Source: DATKSG01 sp035531775 (GTDB lineage: Bacteria; Actinomycetota; Acidimicrobiia; Acidimicrobiales; UBA8190). Taken from it: 19,979 bases of DNA. Where the stretch lies: NCBI GenBank assembly GCA_035531775.1, contig DATKSG010000062.1:1-19979 (forward strand), written 5' to 3'. Positions 1-7,800 of the stretch are shown here, one piece after another. The notes below the pieces were generated by a model, which saw nothing but the letters and a program-made list of their open reading frames with translations, did no database searches and was not told the DNA's origin. The first letter of the stretch is position 1. Each line of letters begins with the position of its first letter. The position numbers and the translations under genes were made by a program.

Positions 1-1010
1 ATGAGCAGAGCGGCGCCGATGATGGGAGCCAATCCGTATAGAGGTGAACTGTCGCCCAGGTACTTGCCGATGACGAAGGGAAACAGCGACAGCACGAACG
101 CGGCGATCACCGCGCCTGCCCGGCTGCCCAGACCACCCACGACGACAACGATCACCAGGACCAGCGAGTAGTCGACGCCCACCGACGGAAAGAACGTCTC
201 CGAGTTGACCAGGTAGACCGTGAAGCCGATCACCGCGCCCGCCACGCCGGCCAGGGCACCGGACAGCACGAAGGCGAGAAGCTTGTAGCGCGCCACGTCG
301 ACGCCGAAAGATTCGGCCACCGGCTCGCTCTCGCGAATGGTGCGGAATGCCCGGCCCAACCGGGTGCGGGTCACGTTGACGTCGAGGAGCCAGGCCAGCA
401 CCAGAACCACCAGCGCCCCGGCCAGCATCTGCGTCTGATCGACGATGGTGACCTTGCCCCAGAGCCGCCGTGTGAGCTCCACCCCGGCCGAGCCACCAGT
501 GAAGAGGTTGAAGCGGAGCACGGAGTTGTACATGGCGTAGCCGAAGGTGATCGTGACCACCGCCAGGTAGAGACCACGCAGTCGCAGCGCCGGAAAGCCG
601 ATGATCAGAGCCACCAAGCCGGCGACGACCCCGGCGATGGGCAGGCCGACCCACATGGGCAGGCCGGCCCGGCTCGTCACCAGCCCGGCGGAGAAGGCGC
701 CGACCGCCAACAGCGCGCCGTGGCCGAGCGAGATCTGCCCGGCGTATCCGGTTAGCAAGTTGAGTGCTATGGCGGCGATGGCCAGGCCGGCCGCTCCAGC
801 CAACGCCAGCGCCCAGTCCTGGCCGAACCAGCTCGGCATCTCCCGAGCGGTGAGGATGGGCCCGAGGATTGCCGCCAGGAGCAACAGGACCACGTTGCTC
901 CGGTAGGGGGTGACGATAGAACGCCACCGCGTCAGCGCCGTGTCGTATTTCGATGCCTTGTCCGTGGCGGTGGCGCCACTATCGGCCGGGAACTCCGTCG
1001 TCGCCGTCAT
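1..1010 (-). CDS. livM: Branched-chain amino acid-type ABC transporter permease LivM (3' end cut by window edge)
   Basis: Inner-membrane permease of a HAAT-family (LIV-I type) ABC importer, which would pair with the LivH-type permease encoded just upstream. Translating from the ATG at 1010 gives about 336 residues before the left edge. There is a soluble N-terminus of about 35 residues, then many hydrophobic helices, the LivM-typical stretch LNLLTGYAGQISLGHGA near residue 84, and a cytoplasmic coupling-loop motif around GRAFRTIRESEPVAESFGVD. The last visible residues (GLAPIIGAALLI) match the final helix of LivM, so only a few residues are missing unless an ATPase domain is fused. The ATG overlaps the livH TGA by 4 nt (ATGA, 1007-1010), indicating translational coupling. 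The LivG/LivF ATPases should lie just left of the window. The ligand cannot be deduced from the permease; members move amino acids, amides, urea and aromatic or short organic acids. Confidence 0.93.
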   Translation of the reverse strand, partial: MTATTEFPADSGATATDKASKYDTALTRWRSIVTPYRSNVVLLLLAAILGPILTAREMPSWFGQDWALALAGAAGLAIAAIALNLLTGYAGQISLGHGALLAVGAFSAGLVTSRAGLPMWVGLPIAGVVAGLVALIIGFPALRLRGLYLAVVTITFGYAMYNSVLRFNLFTGGSAGVELTRRLWGKVTIVDQTQMLAGALVVLVLAWLLDVNVTRTRLGRAFRTIRESEPVAESFGVDVARYKLLAFVLSGALAGVAGAVIGFTVYLVNSETFFPSVGVDYSLVLVIVVVVGGLGSRAGAVIAAFVLSLFPFVIGKYLGDSSPLYGLAPIIGAALL

Positions 1011-1894
1011 CCCGCCTCCGCCCGCGTCACCGACCGGCCGAGAAGGCCCTGCGGCCGGAACAGCAATACGCCGATGACGACGGCGAACAGCACGATGGTG
1101 AACACCCCCGGGATGCTCCCGGGCACCATGAACGTCGCCTCGCTGGTCAGCACGCCGACGACGAGCCCTCCCACGAACGCTCCGGAGAGACTGCTGAGAC
1201 CGCCGAGGAGCGCGGCGGCCAGGCCGCAGATGAACAGCTGAAGGCCAAGGCCGTTGGGGGCGATCAGGGTGATGGTCGGTTCGATGAGGAGGGCGGCCAG
1301 GGCGCTGAGCACCGAGGCGGCACCCCAGGTGAACATGTTGATGCGGTTGAGCGGCAGGCCTACCAGGCGCGCCGCCGTGGCATCCTGCGCCGCAGCGCCG
1401 ACGGCAAGCCCGAAGTCCGTGTGGCGCAGGAAGACGATGAGGACCGCCCCGATGACGGCGATGACGCCGAAGCTGAGGAACTGGGTGGGGCTCACATAGA
1501 AGCCGGCGATCTGCACTCCAAGTCCCTTTATCGGCGGCGGCAGATAGCGCGGGGTCGGGCCGTTCAGGTACACCTCCAGGGCGATCAGGAGCCCGAGCAA
1601 GCCGATGGTGCCCACCGCCACCGTGAGTCGGGGCGCAGCTTCCAGCCTCCGCACGACCAACCGCTCGAAGAGGAGACCGATCACCAGGGCGGTGGCGATG
1701 GCGGCCAGCGCTCCCACCCAATACGGCTGGTGCCAGGATTCGGTGACGATCCAGGCGATGAACAACGAGGCTGTGCCGATTTCGGCCTGGGCGAAGTTGA
1801 TCACCCGCGAACCGCGGTAGGCGAGCACGATGCCCAGCGCGATGAGCGCGTAGGTGCCACCCTGCACCAGCCCGATGACAAGCGCCTCTAGCAC
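1007..1894 (-). CDS. livH: Branched-chain amino acid-type ABC transporter permease LivH
   Basis: The second inner-membrane permease of the importer, 295 residues, a normal length for LivH. It opens with the family signature (LVIGLVQGGTYALIALGIVL), then RGSRVINFAQAEIGT, which matches the usual 'vINfAqGe' motif. It carries a coupling loop near residues 165-190 (AAQDATAARLVGLPLNRIN) and ends in a hydrophobic GLLGRSV-type tail. The start is a GTG at 1892-1894, one base after the esterase stop, with a GGAGG ribosome binding site 5 nt upstream. The stop overlaps the livM start by 4 nt. Order and coupling show that binding protein, esterase and both permeases are made from one message. Confidence 0.95.
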   Translation of the reverse strand: MLEALVIGLVQGGTYALIALGIVLAYRGSRVINFAQAEIGTASLFIAWIVTESWHQPYWVGALAAIATALVIGLLFERLVVRRLEAAPRLTVAVGTIGLLGLLIALEVYLNGPTPRYLPPPIKGLGVQIAGFYVSPTQFLSFGVIAVIGAVLIVFLRHTDFGLAVGAAAQDATAARLVGLPLNRINMFTWGAASVLSALAALLIEPTITLIAPNGLGLQLFICGLAAALLGGLSSLSGAFVGGLVVGVLTSEATFMVPGSIPGVFTIVLFAVVIGVLLFRPQGLLGRSVTRAEAG

Positions 1895-1895
1895 G

Positions 1896-3164
1896 TCAGC
1901 CTCCGGCGGCGCAGAGTCCGCCGCTCAAGGTGCAGGGGTGCGCCATGAAGAATCGGTACAGAGCATCGGTGATGTTGGGCCCGCCGGGGTTTGTGTAGAT
2001 CCGGCCGTAGCCCTCGGGGTTCCCGCTCGGATTGCCGTCCGACCCGGGCTGGGTGTAGCCCGACGGATTCGTGTTGAGATTGGGCCCGCCCGGCCAGGCG
2101 TGCAGTTCGCCGTGGACGATCCACAGCTGGCCCAACGCGGCAGCCGAGTCGGAGGCGCAGGCAGAGCCGTCGAGGGAGTAGTAGAAGATGTCGTAGGGCG
2201 TCTTGGCCACCGGTGGGTCGGCTCCGGTGTCGACGAGCGACGACGGGACGACGGGTCCGGTGTGGGCACAGAACGAGCTGGGAACGGGTTTTCCGAGGAT
2301 GCCGCCGTGCGCCGCAAAGTCGTCGGTGACCAGCCACTGCTGGGCGGCTTCCAAGGCGTTGGCCACCGGTACGACCGGGTCGGCATCGCCGTTCTCGACG
2401 AAGAACGGCATCACGTGGGCGCGGCTGGCCCCAGATCGGTCTTCCGAGGCTTGATAGGCGAGCAGTCCGGAGACCTGCGGTGGTAGCACCGAGGGCTGTG
2501 TGAAGCAAGGCAGCCCGCGGTACTCACAGCCGGCGATGATGCCGACCGAGGCATACAACTCCGGGTAGGTGGCCGCCATGATGTCCGCCATGGCGGCTCC
2601 GGCGGAGACGCCGAGGACGAAGACACGCGACGTATCGCTTTGCATCGCTGCGGTCACCGTGGAGGTGATGCCGGCGATGAGTGCCGGCTCGCCTGAGCCG
2701 CGTTCCTGGCCCTGGGGCAAGAACCAATTCCAGCAGTAGCCGCCGTTGCCATCGAAGCTGGTGCCGGTACTGGTGAAGGCCGCCTGATTGGGGTAGACGA
2801 CGTCGAAGCCTTCCGTGTCCGCCTCAGTGTCGAAGGCGCTCAGGTAGGCGATGTCCTGTGCCTGTTGCGAGCAGCCGTGTAGCACCACCAGAAGCGGCCG
2901 GCCAGCAGCCGCCGACGGGGGCTCATACAGCCAGTACGTGCGCGTCAGCCCCTGCGTCGAGTACGAGCAGAACAGATGCGTGCCAGCCGGTTCCCCCGCC
3001 CAGTCCCAGCCATCGTGGGCCAGTGATGGGCTTGTCGTGCTACTCACCGGAGTGCACCGGGGAGGCTCGGTGATATCGACAGGAGCGGTATGCAGAGGGA
3101 TTCCGGCGGTGCTCCACAGACTGACGGCGGCGATGGCGATGGTGACGGCGAGCCAGCGTCTCAT
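1896..3164 (-). CDS. Secreted PHB-depolymerase / CE1-type esterase within the transporter operon
   Basis: An extracellular serine esterase of the alpha/beta-hydrolase fold, 422 residues from the ATG at 3164. A GTG one codon earlier (3167) is also possible. The N-terminus is a signal peptide (RRWLAVTIAIAAVSLWSTAG). The core has the family's oxyanion motif LHGCSQQAQDI (about residues 95-105), the nucleophile elbow GVSAG with Ser187, an acid loop NGDADPVVP (Asp262 likely) and the catalytic His355 in HAWPGG. Several cysteines suggest disulfides. This set matches the Esterase_phd family (PHB/PHA depolymerases, feruloyl and acetylxylan esterases). The start overlaps the binding-protein TGA (TGATG or GTGA) and livH follows after 1 nt. 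An esterase inside a liv-type operon suggests its acid product is the imported ligand. The true substrate (polyhydroxyalkanoate, aromatic ester or acyl-sugar) cannot be told from sequence. Confidence 0.88.
   Translation of the reverse strand: MRRWLAVTIAIAAVSLWSTAGIPLHTAPVDITEPPRCTPVSSTTSPSLAHDGWDWAGEPAGTHLFCSYSTQGLTRTYWLYEPPSAAAGRPLLVVLHGCSQQAQDIAYLSAFDTEADTEGFDVVYPNQAAFTSTGTSFDGNGGYCWNWFLPQGQERGSGEPALIAGITSTVTAAMQSDTSRVFVLGVSAGAAMADIMAATYPELYASVGIIAGCEYRGLPCFTQPSVLPPQVSGLLAYQASEDRSGASRAHVMPFFVENGDADPVVPVANALEAAQQWLVTDDFAAHGGILGKPVPSSFCAHTGPVVPSSLVDTGADPPVAKTPYDIFYYSLDGSACASDSAAALGQLWIVHGELHAWPGGPNLNTNPSGYTQPGSDGNPSGNPEGYGRIYTNPGGPNITDALYRFFMAHPCTLSGGLCAAGG
1900..1904 (-). promoter_or_regulatory. 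Ribosome binding site of livH
   Basis: GGAGG on the minus strand, 5 nt before the GTG at 1894. It lies inside the last codons of the esterase gene and fixes the livH start. Confidence 0.75.
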
Positions 3165-5899
3165 CACGAGACGTTGTTTTCGCAGAAGCCGGTGTTGTAC
3201 CAGATGCGCTGGGTCGAGCCCGGCTCAGTGGCGTAGATGTCCTCGGCGCTGCCACCGTGGTACCCGTCACCGCCACTGAAGTCGACCGGGCAGTTGGCAC
3301 CAACCTGCTGCTTGTAGCCGTGCAGCATGAGTCCGGCGACGCCGTCTCTCGTGCAGTTCGCGCCGCAATCGACGAGCAGCTGCGCCACCTGGCGCCAGGC
3401 TTCCCAGGTGCCGAAGAGGAGGTCACCGCCATCGCCGCACAGGTTGGCATTGGGGTCACGCTTGGCGTACTCGGCCTCGAACTTCAGGACCTCTTCCTGA
3501 TATGTCGTGTTACCACCGAAATAGTTGCTGGGCCGTTCTGAGGGGCACGCGTACGCCGGCCAGGGCACCATGCCGTACATCTGGCTGGTGTCGACGCCGG
3601 ACTGGTTCAGCGTGTACAGCGTCAGGTTGAAGGGGTAGAGCAGCCACTTGGGGTTGAATCCCTGGTTGGCCGACTGCTGGATGATCTCGTCGGCGGCCAG
3701 GGCGTTCTCCCAGATGAACACCACTTGGGCGCCCTTGGTGTGCATGTCGGCAATCTGCTGCGGGTACTCGCTCTGGTTGTTCGTCACCGGATCATCGGCG
3801 ACGATGTTGTTTTGCTCGCCGGCGGCGGCCAGGGTCTGTTTGAAGGTGGCGATGCCCGGAGACCAGTTCGAGCTGTTGCGCTCGATGATGCCGATCTTCA
3901 AGCCGTTCATATGGGCGAGGTAGTACTGGCCGAACTGGCGGCCCACCGTTTCGAGGGTGGGGAGCATGGTGAAGCTGTACTGCAGGCCGGCCGTGCCCTG
4001 TTGGGTGGCGATGTGGTGGATGTAGAGCATGTGGTTCTGCTCGGCCCACACCCGCACCGCCGGTATCTGGTCGAAGCCGATGCCGCTCAGTAGGAAGAAG
4101 TCACCCCCCGGCTGTCCCTCGCACGCTTGGGCCGCCTGCACGGCCTTGCTCGGCTGGTACCCGTCGTCCTGGATGTTGATGCCGGGCGACGGTGGCGACG
4201 TGGCGGGGTTGAGAACCTGCCGGTTGTAGATGCCCGCCTGGCCCGCGGTGTGGGGATAGGGGTCGTCAGCCGGGTCGTCGACCATCTGCCAGAAGACGTT
4301 GAGGTCCGAGGCGCCGATGTTGAAAGCGGGACCGAAGGTGAGTGCGGCGTGTGCACACAGCTGGATCGATTTGTTGGTGAGGCCGACGGTTTCGTCCGAG
4401 CCGCTGTAGAGGTGATCGAGGGGGGCGACTGGCGTATTGGCGCCGGCGAAGGCCGCGGCGCCGGCAGGGACGGTGGTGACGGTGTGGCTGACGCCGCTGC
4501 CTCCGGCGCTGGTCCCACCAGCCGTGCCGGCCACTGTACCGGTCGTGTTCGCCACCCCCGGGTTGTAGGTAGGGACGCCCGAAGCCGGTCCATGGCCCGC
4601 CGATGCCGCCTGCGTGGACCCGCCCCCGACGGCGGTGGGCTCATGGGTGGTGGCGTAGGCGCCCCAGGCCGAGCTCCAGATCAGCACGGTGCCCGCCACG
4701 CCGGCGATGCTAGGATGCAAGGTGAGTTCTTTGCCCAGGGCGGCTCGGAGGCCGGTACCGCCCTGCAGGGCTGTGGAGACGGGCTTGGCCAGGAGAGCTA
4801 CCGACGCCGCCAGGCTGATCCCGAGAACGAGCAACCACATGGGGAGGCCCGATCCGCTGCCGCCCGACGGCGACGGCGTCACCGGAGCTCGCACCGGCAT
4901 CGGGCGCAGGCTCGATGGGTGGCTGGGGACGGGAGCAACCGTCGGGGGCGTCACCGGCGACACCGTGGTCCCTACCGGGCCCGATCCGAACGACGAAGGG
5001 GTCGAGGCCGAAGGGGAGGGTCCATTGGTGGTGGAACCGCTGCCGGTGGCGCCGACGGACGTCGGCGGCAGGCTGTAGGTGGCGCTCACCGCCGTGAGCT
5101 CACGCTCGAAGGCGATGGCCCAGATCTCGTTCTCGCTCGCCGTGGTGGCCAGGTTCGGCACCACGGCGAAGCCGGTGTTCTGGCCCTTGGTCTGCCAGTA
5201 GGGCAGCATCGGCCCGACATCGAAGCTGAAGCTGGTGACGTTGCCCTGGGCGTCTTTGACCGGGAGTCCGACGACCTGGGGGCCGTTGGTATCAGGCGTA
5301 GGCGCAGCGCAGTTCACCGACGTCGAGCAGCCGGCGAAGCTGGGCGTGAGCGGCATGGAGAGCGGGTAGGCGACGAGGGCCGCTGCTGCAGCGGCGGCGG
5401 CCGGGCCGGTGGTGCCGTTGGCCACGTTGTCCTGCGGCTCGGTGGGGTCGTTGTGGATCGTCAGCGTCACTACCAGGGAGCTCACCGTCGCCCCCTGCGG
5501 GATGGCGCTCAACTCCAGATGGAACAGCGCGTGGTACGTCGCTCCTGGTGTCGATCCGCCGCTGGCCAGCGGGCCTTGCGCATCCGGAGTGGCGCCGACG
5601 TGGACACTGATGGGGTCCGGCGAGCCGCAGTTGGCCTGGCTGCAAGAGTCGACCTGGTAGGCGTCAGGCCCGGCATCTGGCACATACCCCTGGATGTCGG
5701 CTGCCACTGCGCGGGTCTGCGTCTGAGCCTGAGCCGCCGGCGTCGCCACCAGGGCGACGCCGGCCAGAACCGCCGTTGCGAGGCTGACCAGCCCCGACCC
5801 GAGTCGAAGCCGCCGACGCCAACGATGGCGCCGGTCGGTGCCCACGGTGCCGGGCATAGGTGTCGAACCGCCGTTCCGCCTACAGCGACTTCCTGCCAT
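3164..5899 (-). CDS. Multidomain membrane-tethered solute-binding protein (LivK/HAAT type)
   Basis: Extracellular ligand receptor of the importer. From the ATG at 5899 it has 911 residues, more than twice the usual 380-450. In order: an Arg-rich n-region and signal peptide ending near residue 58 (PAAQA); a beta-rich, DNRLRE-like domain at about 73-276 (HLELSAIPQGATVSSLVVTL) with two Cys pairs; a Pro/Ser/Thr/Gly linker at about 278-351; helix 1 at about 352-372 (WLLVLGISLAASVALLA); a short positive loop; helix 2 at about 396-415 (SIAGVAGTVLIWSSAWGAYA); a second Gly/Thr/Ala linker to about 498; and a Peripla_BP_6-like domain to the end (VFIWENALAADEIIQQSANQ, LKIGIIERNS). The topology puts both folded domains outside and makes the hairpin an anchor replacing the usual lipid. 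A GTG at 5935 and ATG at 5926 are alternative starts; I prefer 5899 because GGGAGG (5911-5916) lies 11 nt upstream. The esterase gene overlaps its stop. Confidence 0.87.
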   Translation of the reverse strand: MAGSRCRRNGGSTPMPGTVGTDRRHRWRRRLRLGSGLVSLATAVLAGVALVATPAAQAQTQTRAVAADIQGYVPDAGPDAYQVDSCSQANCGSPDPISVHVGATPDAQGPLASGGSTPGATYHALFHLELSAIPQGATVSSLVVTLTIHNDPTEPQDNVANGTTGPAAAAAAAALVAYPLSMPLTPSFAGCSTSVNCAAPTPDTNGPQVVGLPVKDAQGNVTSFSFDVGPMLPYWQTKGQNTGFAVVPNLATTASENEIWAIAFERELTAVSATYSLPPTSVGATGSGSTTNGPSPSASTPSSFGSGPVGTTVSPVTPPTVAPVPSHPSSLRPMPVRAPVTPSPSGGSGSGLPMWLLVLGISLAASVALLAKPVSTALQGGTGLRAALGKELTLHPSIAGVAGTVLIWSSAWGAYATTHEPTAVGGGSTQAASAGHGPASGVPTYNPGVANTTGTVAGTAGGTSAGGSGVSHTVTTVPAGAAAFAGANTPVAPLDHLYSGSDETVGLTNKSIQLCAHAALTFGPAFNIGASDLNVFWQMVDDPADDPYPHTAGQAGIYNRQVLNPATSPPSPGINIQDDGYQPSKAVQAAQACEGQPGGDFFLLSGIGFDQIPAVRVWAEQNHMLYIHHIATQQGTAGLQYSFTMLPTLETVGRQFGQYYLAHMNGLKIGIIERNSSNWSPGIATFKQTLAAAGEQNNIVADDPVTNNQSEYPQQIADMHTKGAQVVFIWENALAADEIIQQSANQGFNPKWLLYPFNLTLYTLNQSGVDTSQMYGMVPWPAYACPSERPSNYFGGNTTYQEEVLKFEAEYAKRDPNANLCGDGGDLLFGTWEAWRQVAQLLVDCGANCTRDGVAGLMLHGYKQQVGANCPVDFSGGDGYHGGSAEDIYATEPGSTQRIWYNTGFCENNVS

Positions 5900-5937
5900 C
5901 CTGAGGAGTCCCTCCCATATCCCCATAGGCCGCACGC

Positions 5938-5967
5938 TGGCCTAACGTACGTTAGGTCGGCTATCAT
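5938..5967 (+). promoter_or_regulatory. Candidate promoter of the TetR gene
   Basis: A TATCAT -10-like hexamer at 5962-5967 with a weak TGGCCT -35-like hexamer at 5938-5943 (18-bp spacing). The 16-bp palindrome lies between the two boxes, as expected for autorepression. The -35 match is poor, so confidence is low. Confidence 0.35.
5941..5956. promoter_or_regulatory. Perfect 16-bp palindrome, probable TetR-family operator
   Basis: CCTAACGTACGTTAGG reads identically on both strands. It lies in the short divergent space between the transporter operon (first ATG at 5899) and the TetR gene (GTG at 5992). A 16-bp palindrome with A/T-G/C half-sites is typical of TetR operators, and its position would let one dimer repress both directions. 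A TATCAT hexamer on the plus strand at 5962-5967 is a plausible -10 box for the regulator, with the palindrome in the spacer just upstream. The base identity is seen; the binding is inferred. Confidence 0.75.
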
Positions 5968-5991
5968 GAGCGGTCGCATCGGTGGTGTCAA

Positions 5992-6774
5992 GTGAGAGCC
6001 GATGCCGCCTTCTCGAGGAGAACGACCCTGAGCGTCAAGACGCTTCGCCAGGACCAACCCCCGGAACGCCAGCTCGACCTGGGCGGACCGGCACCCCTGC
6101 TCGACGGGGAGGCCACCTATCTGCTGCCGCCGCGTCTAACTGCCGAAGGCACCCTGCGCCGGATGCTCGAGGCCGCCCTGATTCGTTTCGGTGAACGGGG
6201 CTATCACGCCGTGCCCGTACGTGACATCGCCCGCGGCGCAGGAGTCCGAGCCAGCTCGATGTACGAGCACCGCGCCTCCAAGGAAGAGCTCCTCGTCGAC
6301 CTGATGATGGCCGGCCACGAAGAGCACCGCGACTGGTTGGCCACCGCCCGACGTGAGTCGGGAGATGACCCGCGTGACCAGATGAGGGCCATCGTGCACG
6401 CCCATGTCCGCTTCCACGCCACCTATCCGCTGTTGGCGCGCGTCTGCAACCGGGAGCTCGGCAGCCTGAGCCCAGCGCGCCTCGACGCCGTGCTGCGCGT
6501 GCGCAACGCCGCAGTGGACCTCATCCGTGACGCCATCGAACGAGGCGTGGGTCAAGGTGTCTTCCGCGTGCCCGACGTCTACCTGGCGGCGGCGGCGATC
6601 GGTGCCATAGGCATCCGCGTCGCAGAGTGGTACACACCGGAGTCCGGCTTCGGTGTCGAGGAGGTCGCCGACTCCTATGCGCTCTTCGCCCTTCGCCTGC
6701 TGGGCGATGGTGAGCACCGGAGCTCAGGTGCGAGCGACGAAGACCCGGTAGCCGGTGGGAGAATCCAAGGTTGA
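5992..6774 (+). CDS. TetR/AcrR-family transcriptional regulator
   Basis: A DNA-binding repressor, up to 260 residues from the GTG at 5992 (GGTGG 6 nt upstream). The TetR helix-turn-helix spans about residues 54-102: LEAALIRFGERGYHAVPVRD, then IARGAGVRASSMYEHRASKEEL, a clear family signature (tyrosine-histidine-like YEH, and KEEL). The remaining all-helical part is a ligand-binding and dimerisation domain. The first 50 residues are an unconserved-looking extension. An AGGAG seven bases before a CTG codon at 6028 hints that translation may really begin there, giving a more usual N-terminus. Divergent to the esterase/transporter operon across a palindrome, it most likely represses that operon and itself, and its inducer may be the imported acid or its CoA ester. 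Its 3' end overlaps the methyltransferase gene tail by 51 nt. Confidence 0.92.
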   Translation: MRADAAFSRRTTLSVKTLRQDQPPERQLDLGGPAPLLDGEATYLLPPRLTAEGTLRRMLEAALIRFGERGYHAVPVRDIARGAGVRASSMYEHRASKEELLVDLMMAGHEEHRDWLATARRESGDDPRDQMRAIVHAHVRFHATYPLLARVCNRELGSLSPARLDAVLRVRNAAVDLIRDAIERGVGQGVFRVPDVYLAAAAIGAIGIRVAEWYTPESGFGVEEVADSYALFALRLLGDGEHRSSGASDEDPVAGGRIQG

Positions 6775-7746
6775 GATCGACGTGAATCCGGCGCGTTCGA
6801 GTGCCTCGTTCACCCAGCCCGGACCGTCGCCACCAGTAAGACCGGGGCCACCACTGCTCAGGTTCTCCTGCAGGCAATACAGCAGCCCAGCGGAATGGAC
6901 TACCACCGAGAACGGATTCTGCACGTCGGTGCCCAGGTCCCCCGACATCGCCGATTCGGCGAGGAGGAACACCCCGCCGGGCGCCAGGGCCCCACGCACC
7001 TGGGCAGCGACAGCGGCGGGATCTCCGAAGTGGTGGAAGGAATCGAGACAGGTCACGAGGTCGAACGCCTCCCTGCCCAACTGCTCGGCGCCGGCCGCTT
7101 CGGCCGTGAGGCCTCCCAGCCCCTCGGCCGAAGCCCTGGCCCGGGTGGCTTCGATCTGGTGACTGTCGAGGTCGTAGGCGGTGATGGATGCCGACGGAAA
7201 AGCCTTGGCCATGATGACAGCGGCATCGCCGTTGCCGCTGGCCAGGTCGGCGATACGACCTCCTGCCGCCAGCGTGGTGACCAGCCCCTCGCAGGACCCG
7301 ATCCACTCATCTACCAGAGCCATGGCGTAGGTGGGGGTATTGATGCGTCCGATCGAATCGCCGTAGGCGGCGTGGAAGCGGTTGGGCGCCACACCCTTGC
7401 CGCTCTGCATGGCGTCGGCGATCTCGGGCAGCACGCTGCTCGTACGATCCACGAAATCGACGACAGCCCGGGCGTTCACCGGGAAGCCCGGTCCGAAGAC
7501 AAAGCGCGTCTCGTCGGTCAAGGCAAAGCAGTCCCCCTCGAGCGAGACGTGCCCGGCACTGGCCATGGCCCAGAGCCACTGAAGAGCATTGCGCTCATCG
7601 ACGCCGGCACGTTCGGCGATCTCCGCCGCCGTGCCGGGAGCAGCCAGCAGGGCATCGAGGAGCCCGGTGCGAGCCCCCAGGCCGAGGACGGTCATCGCAT
7701 ACCAGCCGAGCAACTGCGACAACCACTTCGGGGGTTGGTTGGCCAC
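6724..7746 (-). CDS. Class I SAM-dependent methyltransferase with N-terminal winged helix (Rv2258c-like)
   Basis: Cytoplasmic methyltransferase of 340 residues. A helical winged-helix dimerisation module occupies about residues 10-83 (ARTGLLDALLAAPGTAAEIA), as in O-methyltransferases and the mycobacterial Rv2258c family. The Rossmann core follows: motif I DLASGNGD (167-174), the acidic end of strand 2 at YDLD (191-194), and LDSFHHF (234-240) at the motif IV position, typical of Rv2258c/UbiE-like enzymes. The GTG start at 7746 has GGAGG 4 nt upstream (7751-7755). The acceptor substrate is unknown. A 58-codon gene ends 54 nt upstream on the same strand and probably shares its message. The gene end overlaps the TetR gene end on the other strand by 51 nt, so there is no room for a conventional terminator between them. 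Confidence 0.9.
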   Translation of the reverse strand: MANQPPKWLSQLLGWYAMTVLGLGARTGLLDALLAAPGTAAEIAERAGVDERNALQWLWAMASAGHVSLEGDCFALTDETRFVFGPGFPVNARAVVDFVDRTSSVLPEIADAMQSGKGVAPNRFHAAYGDSIGRINTPTYAMALVDEWIGSCEGLVTTLAAGGRIADLASGNGDAAVIMAKAFPSASITAYDLDSHQIEATRARASAEGLGGLTAEAAGAEQLGREAFDLVTCLDSFHHFGDPAAVAAQVRGALAPGGVFLLAESAMSGDLGTDVQNPFSVVVHSAGLLYCLQENLSSGGPGLTGGDGPGWVNEALERAGFTSISTLDSPTGYRVFVART

Positions 7747-7800
7747 AGGTCCTCCCTCCGCTCAATTGCGTCGTGGCCACGCTAGCTCTGAGCTGCCCGC

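Noticed and set aside
953..1891. 312-codon plus-strand frame antisense to livH
   Set aside because: It lies fully antisense to the unmistakable LivH and encodes Asp/Glu/Arg/His-rich sequence of the kind produced by reverse reading of high-GC genes.
4127..5995. 622-codon plus-strand frame antisense to the binding protein
   Set aside because: Arg/Gly-rich low-complexity product with no motifs. It mirrors the third-position G/C bias of the real gene.
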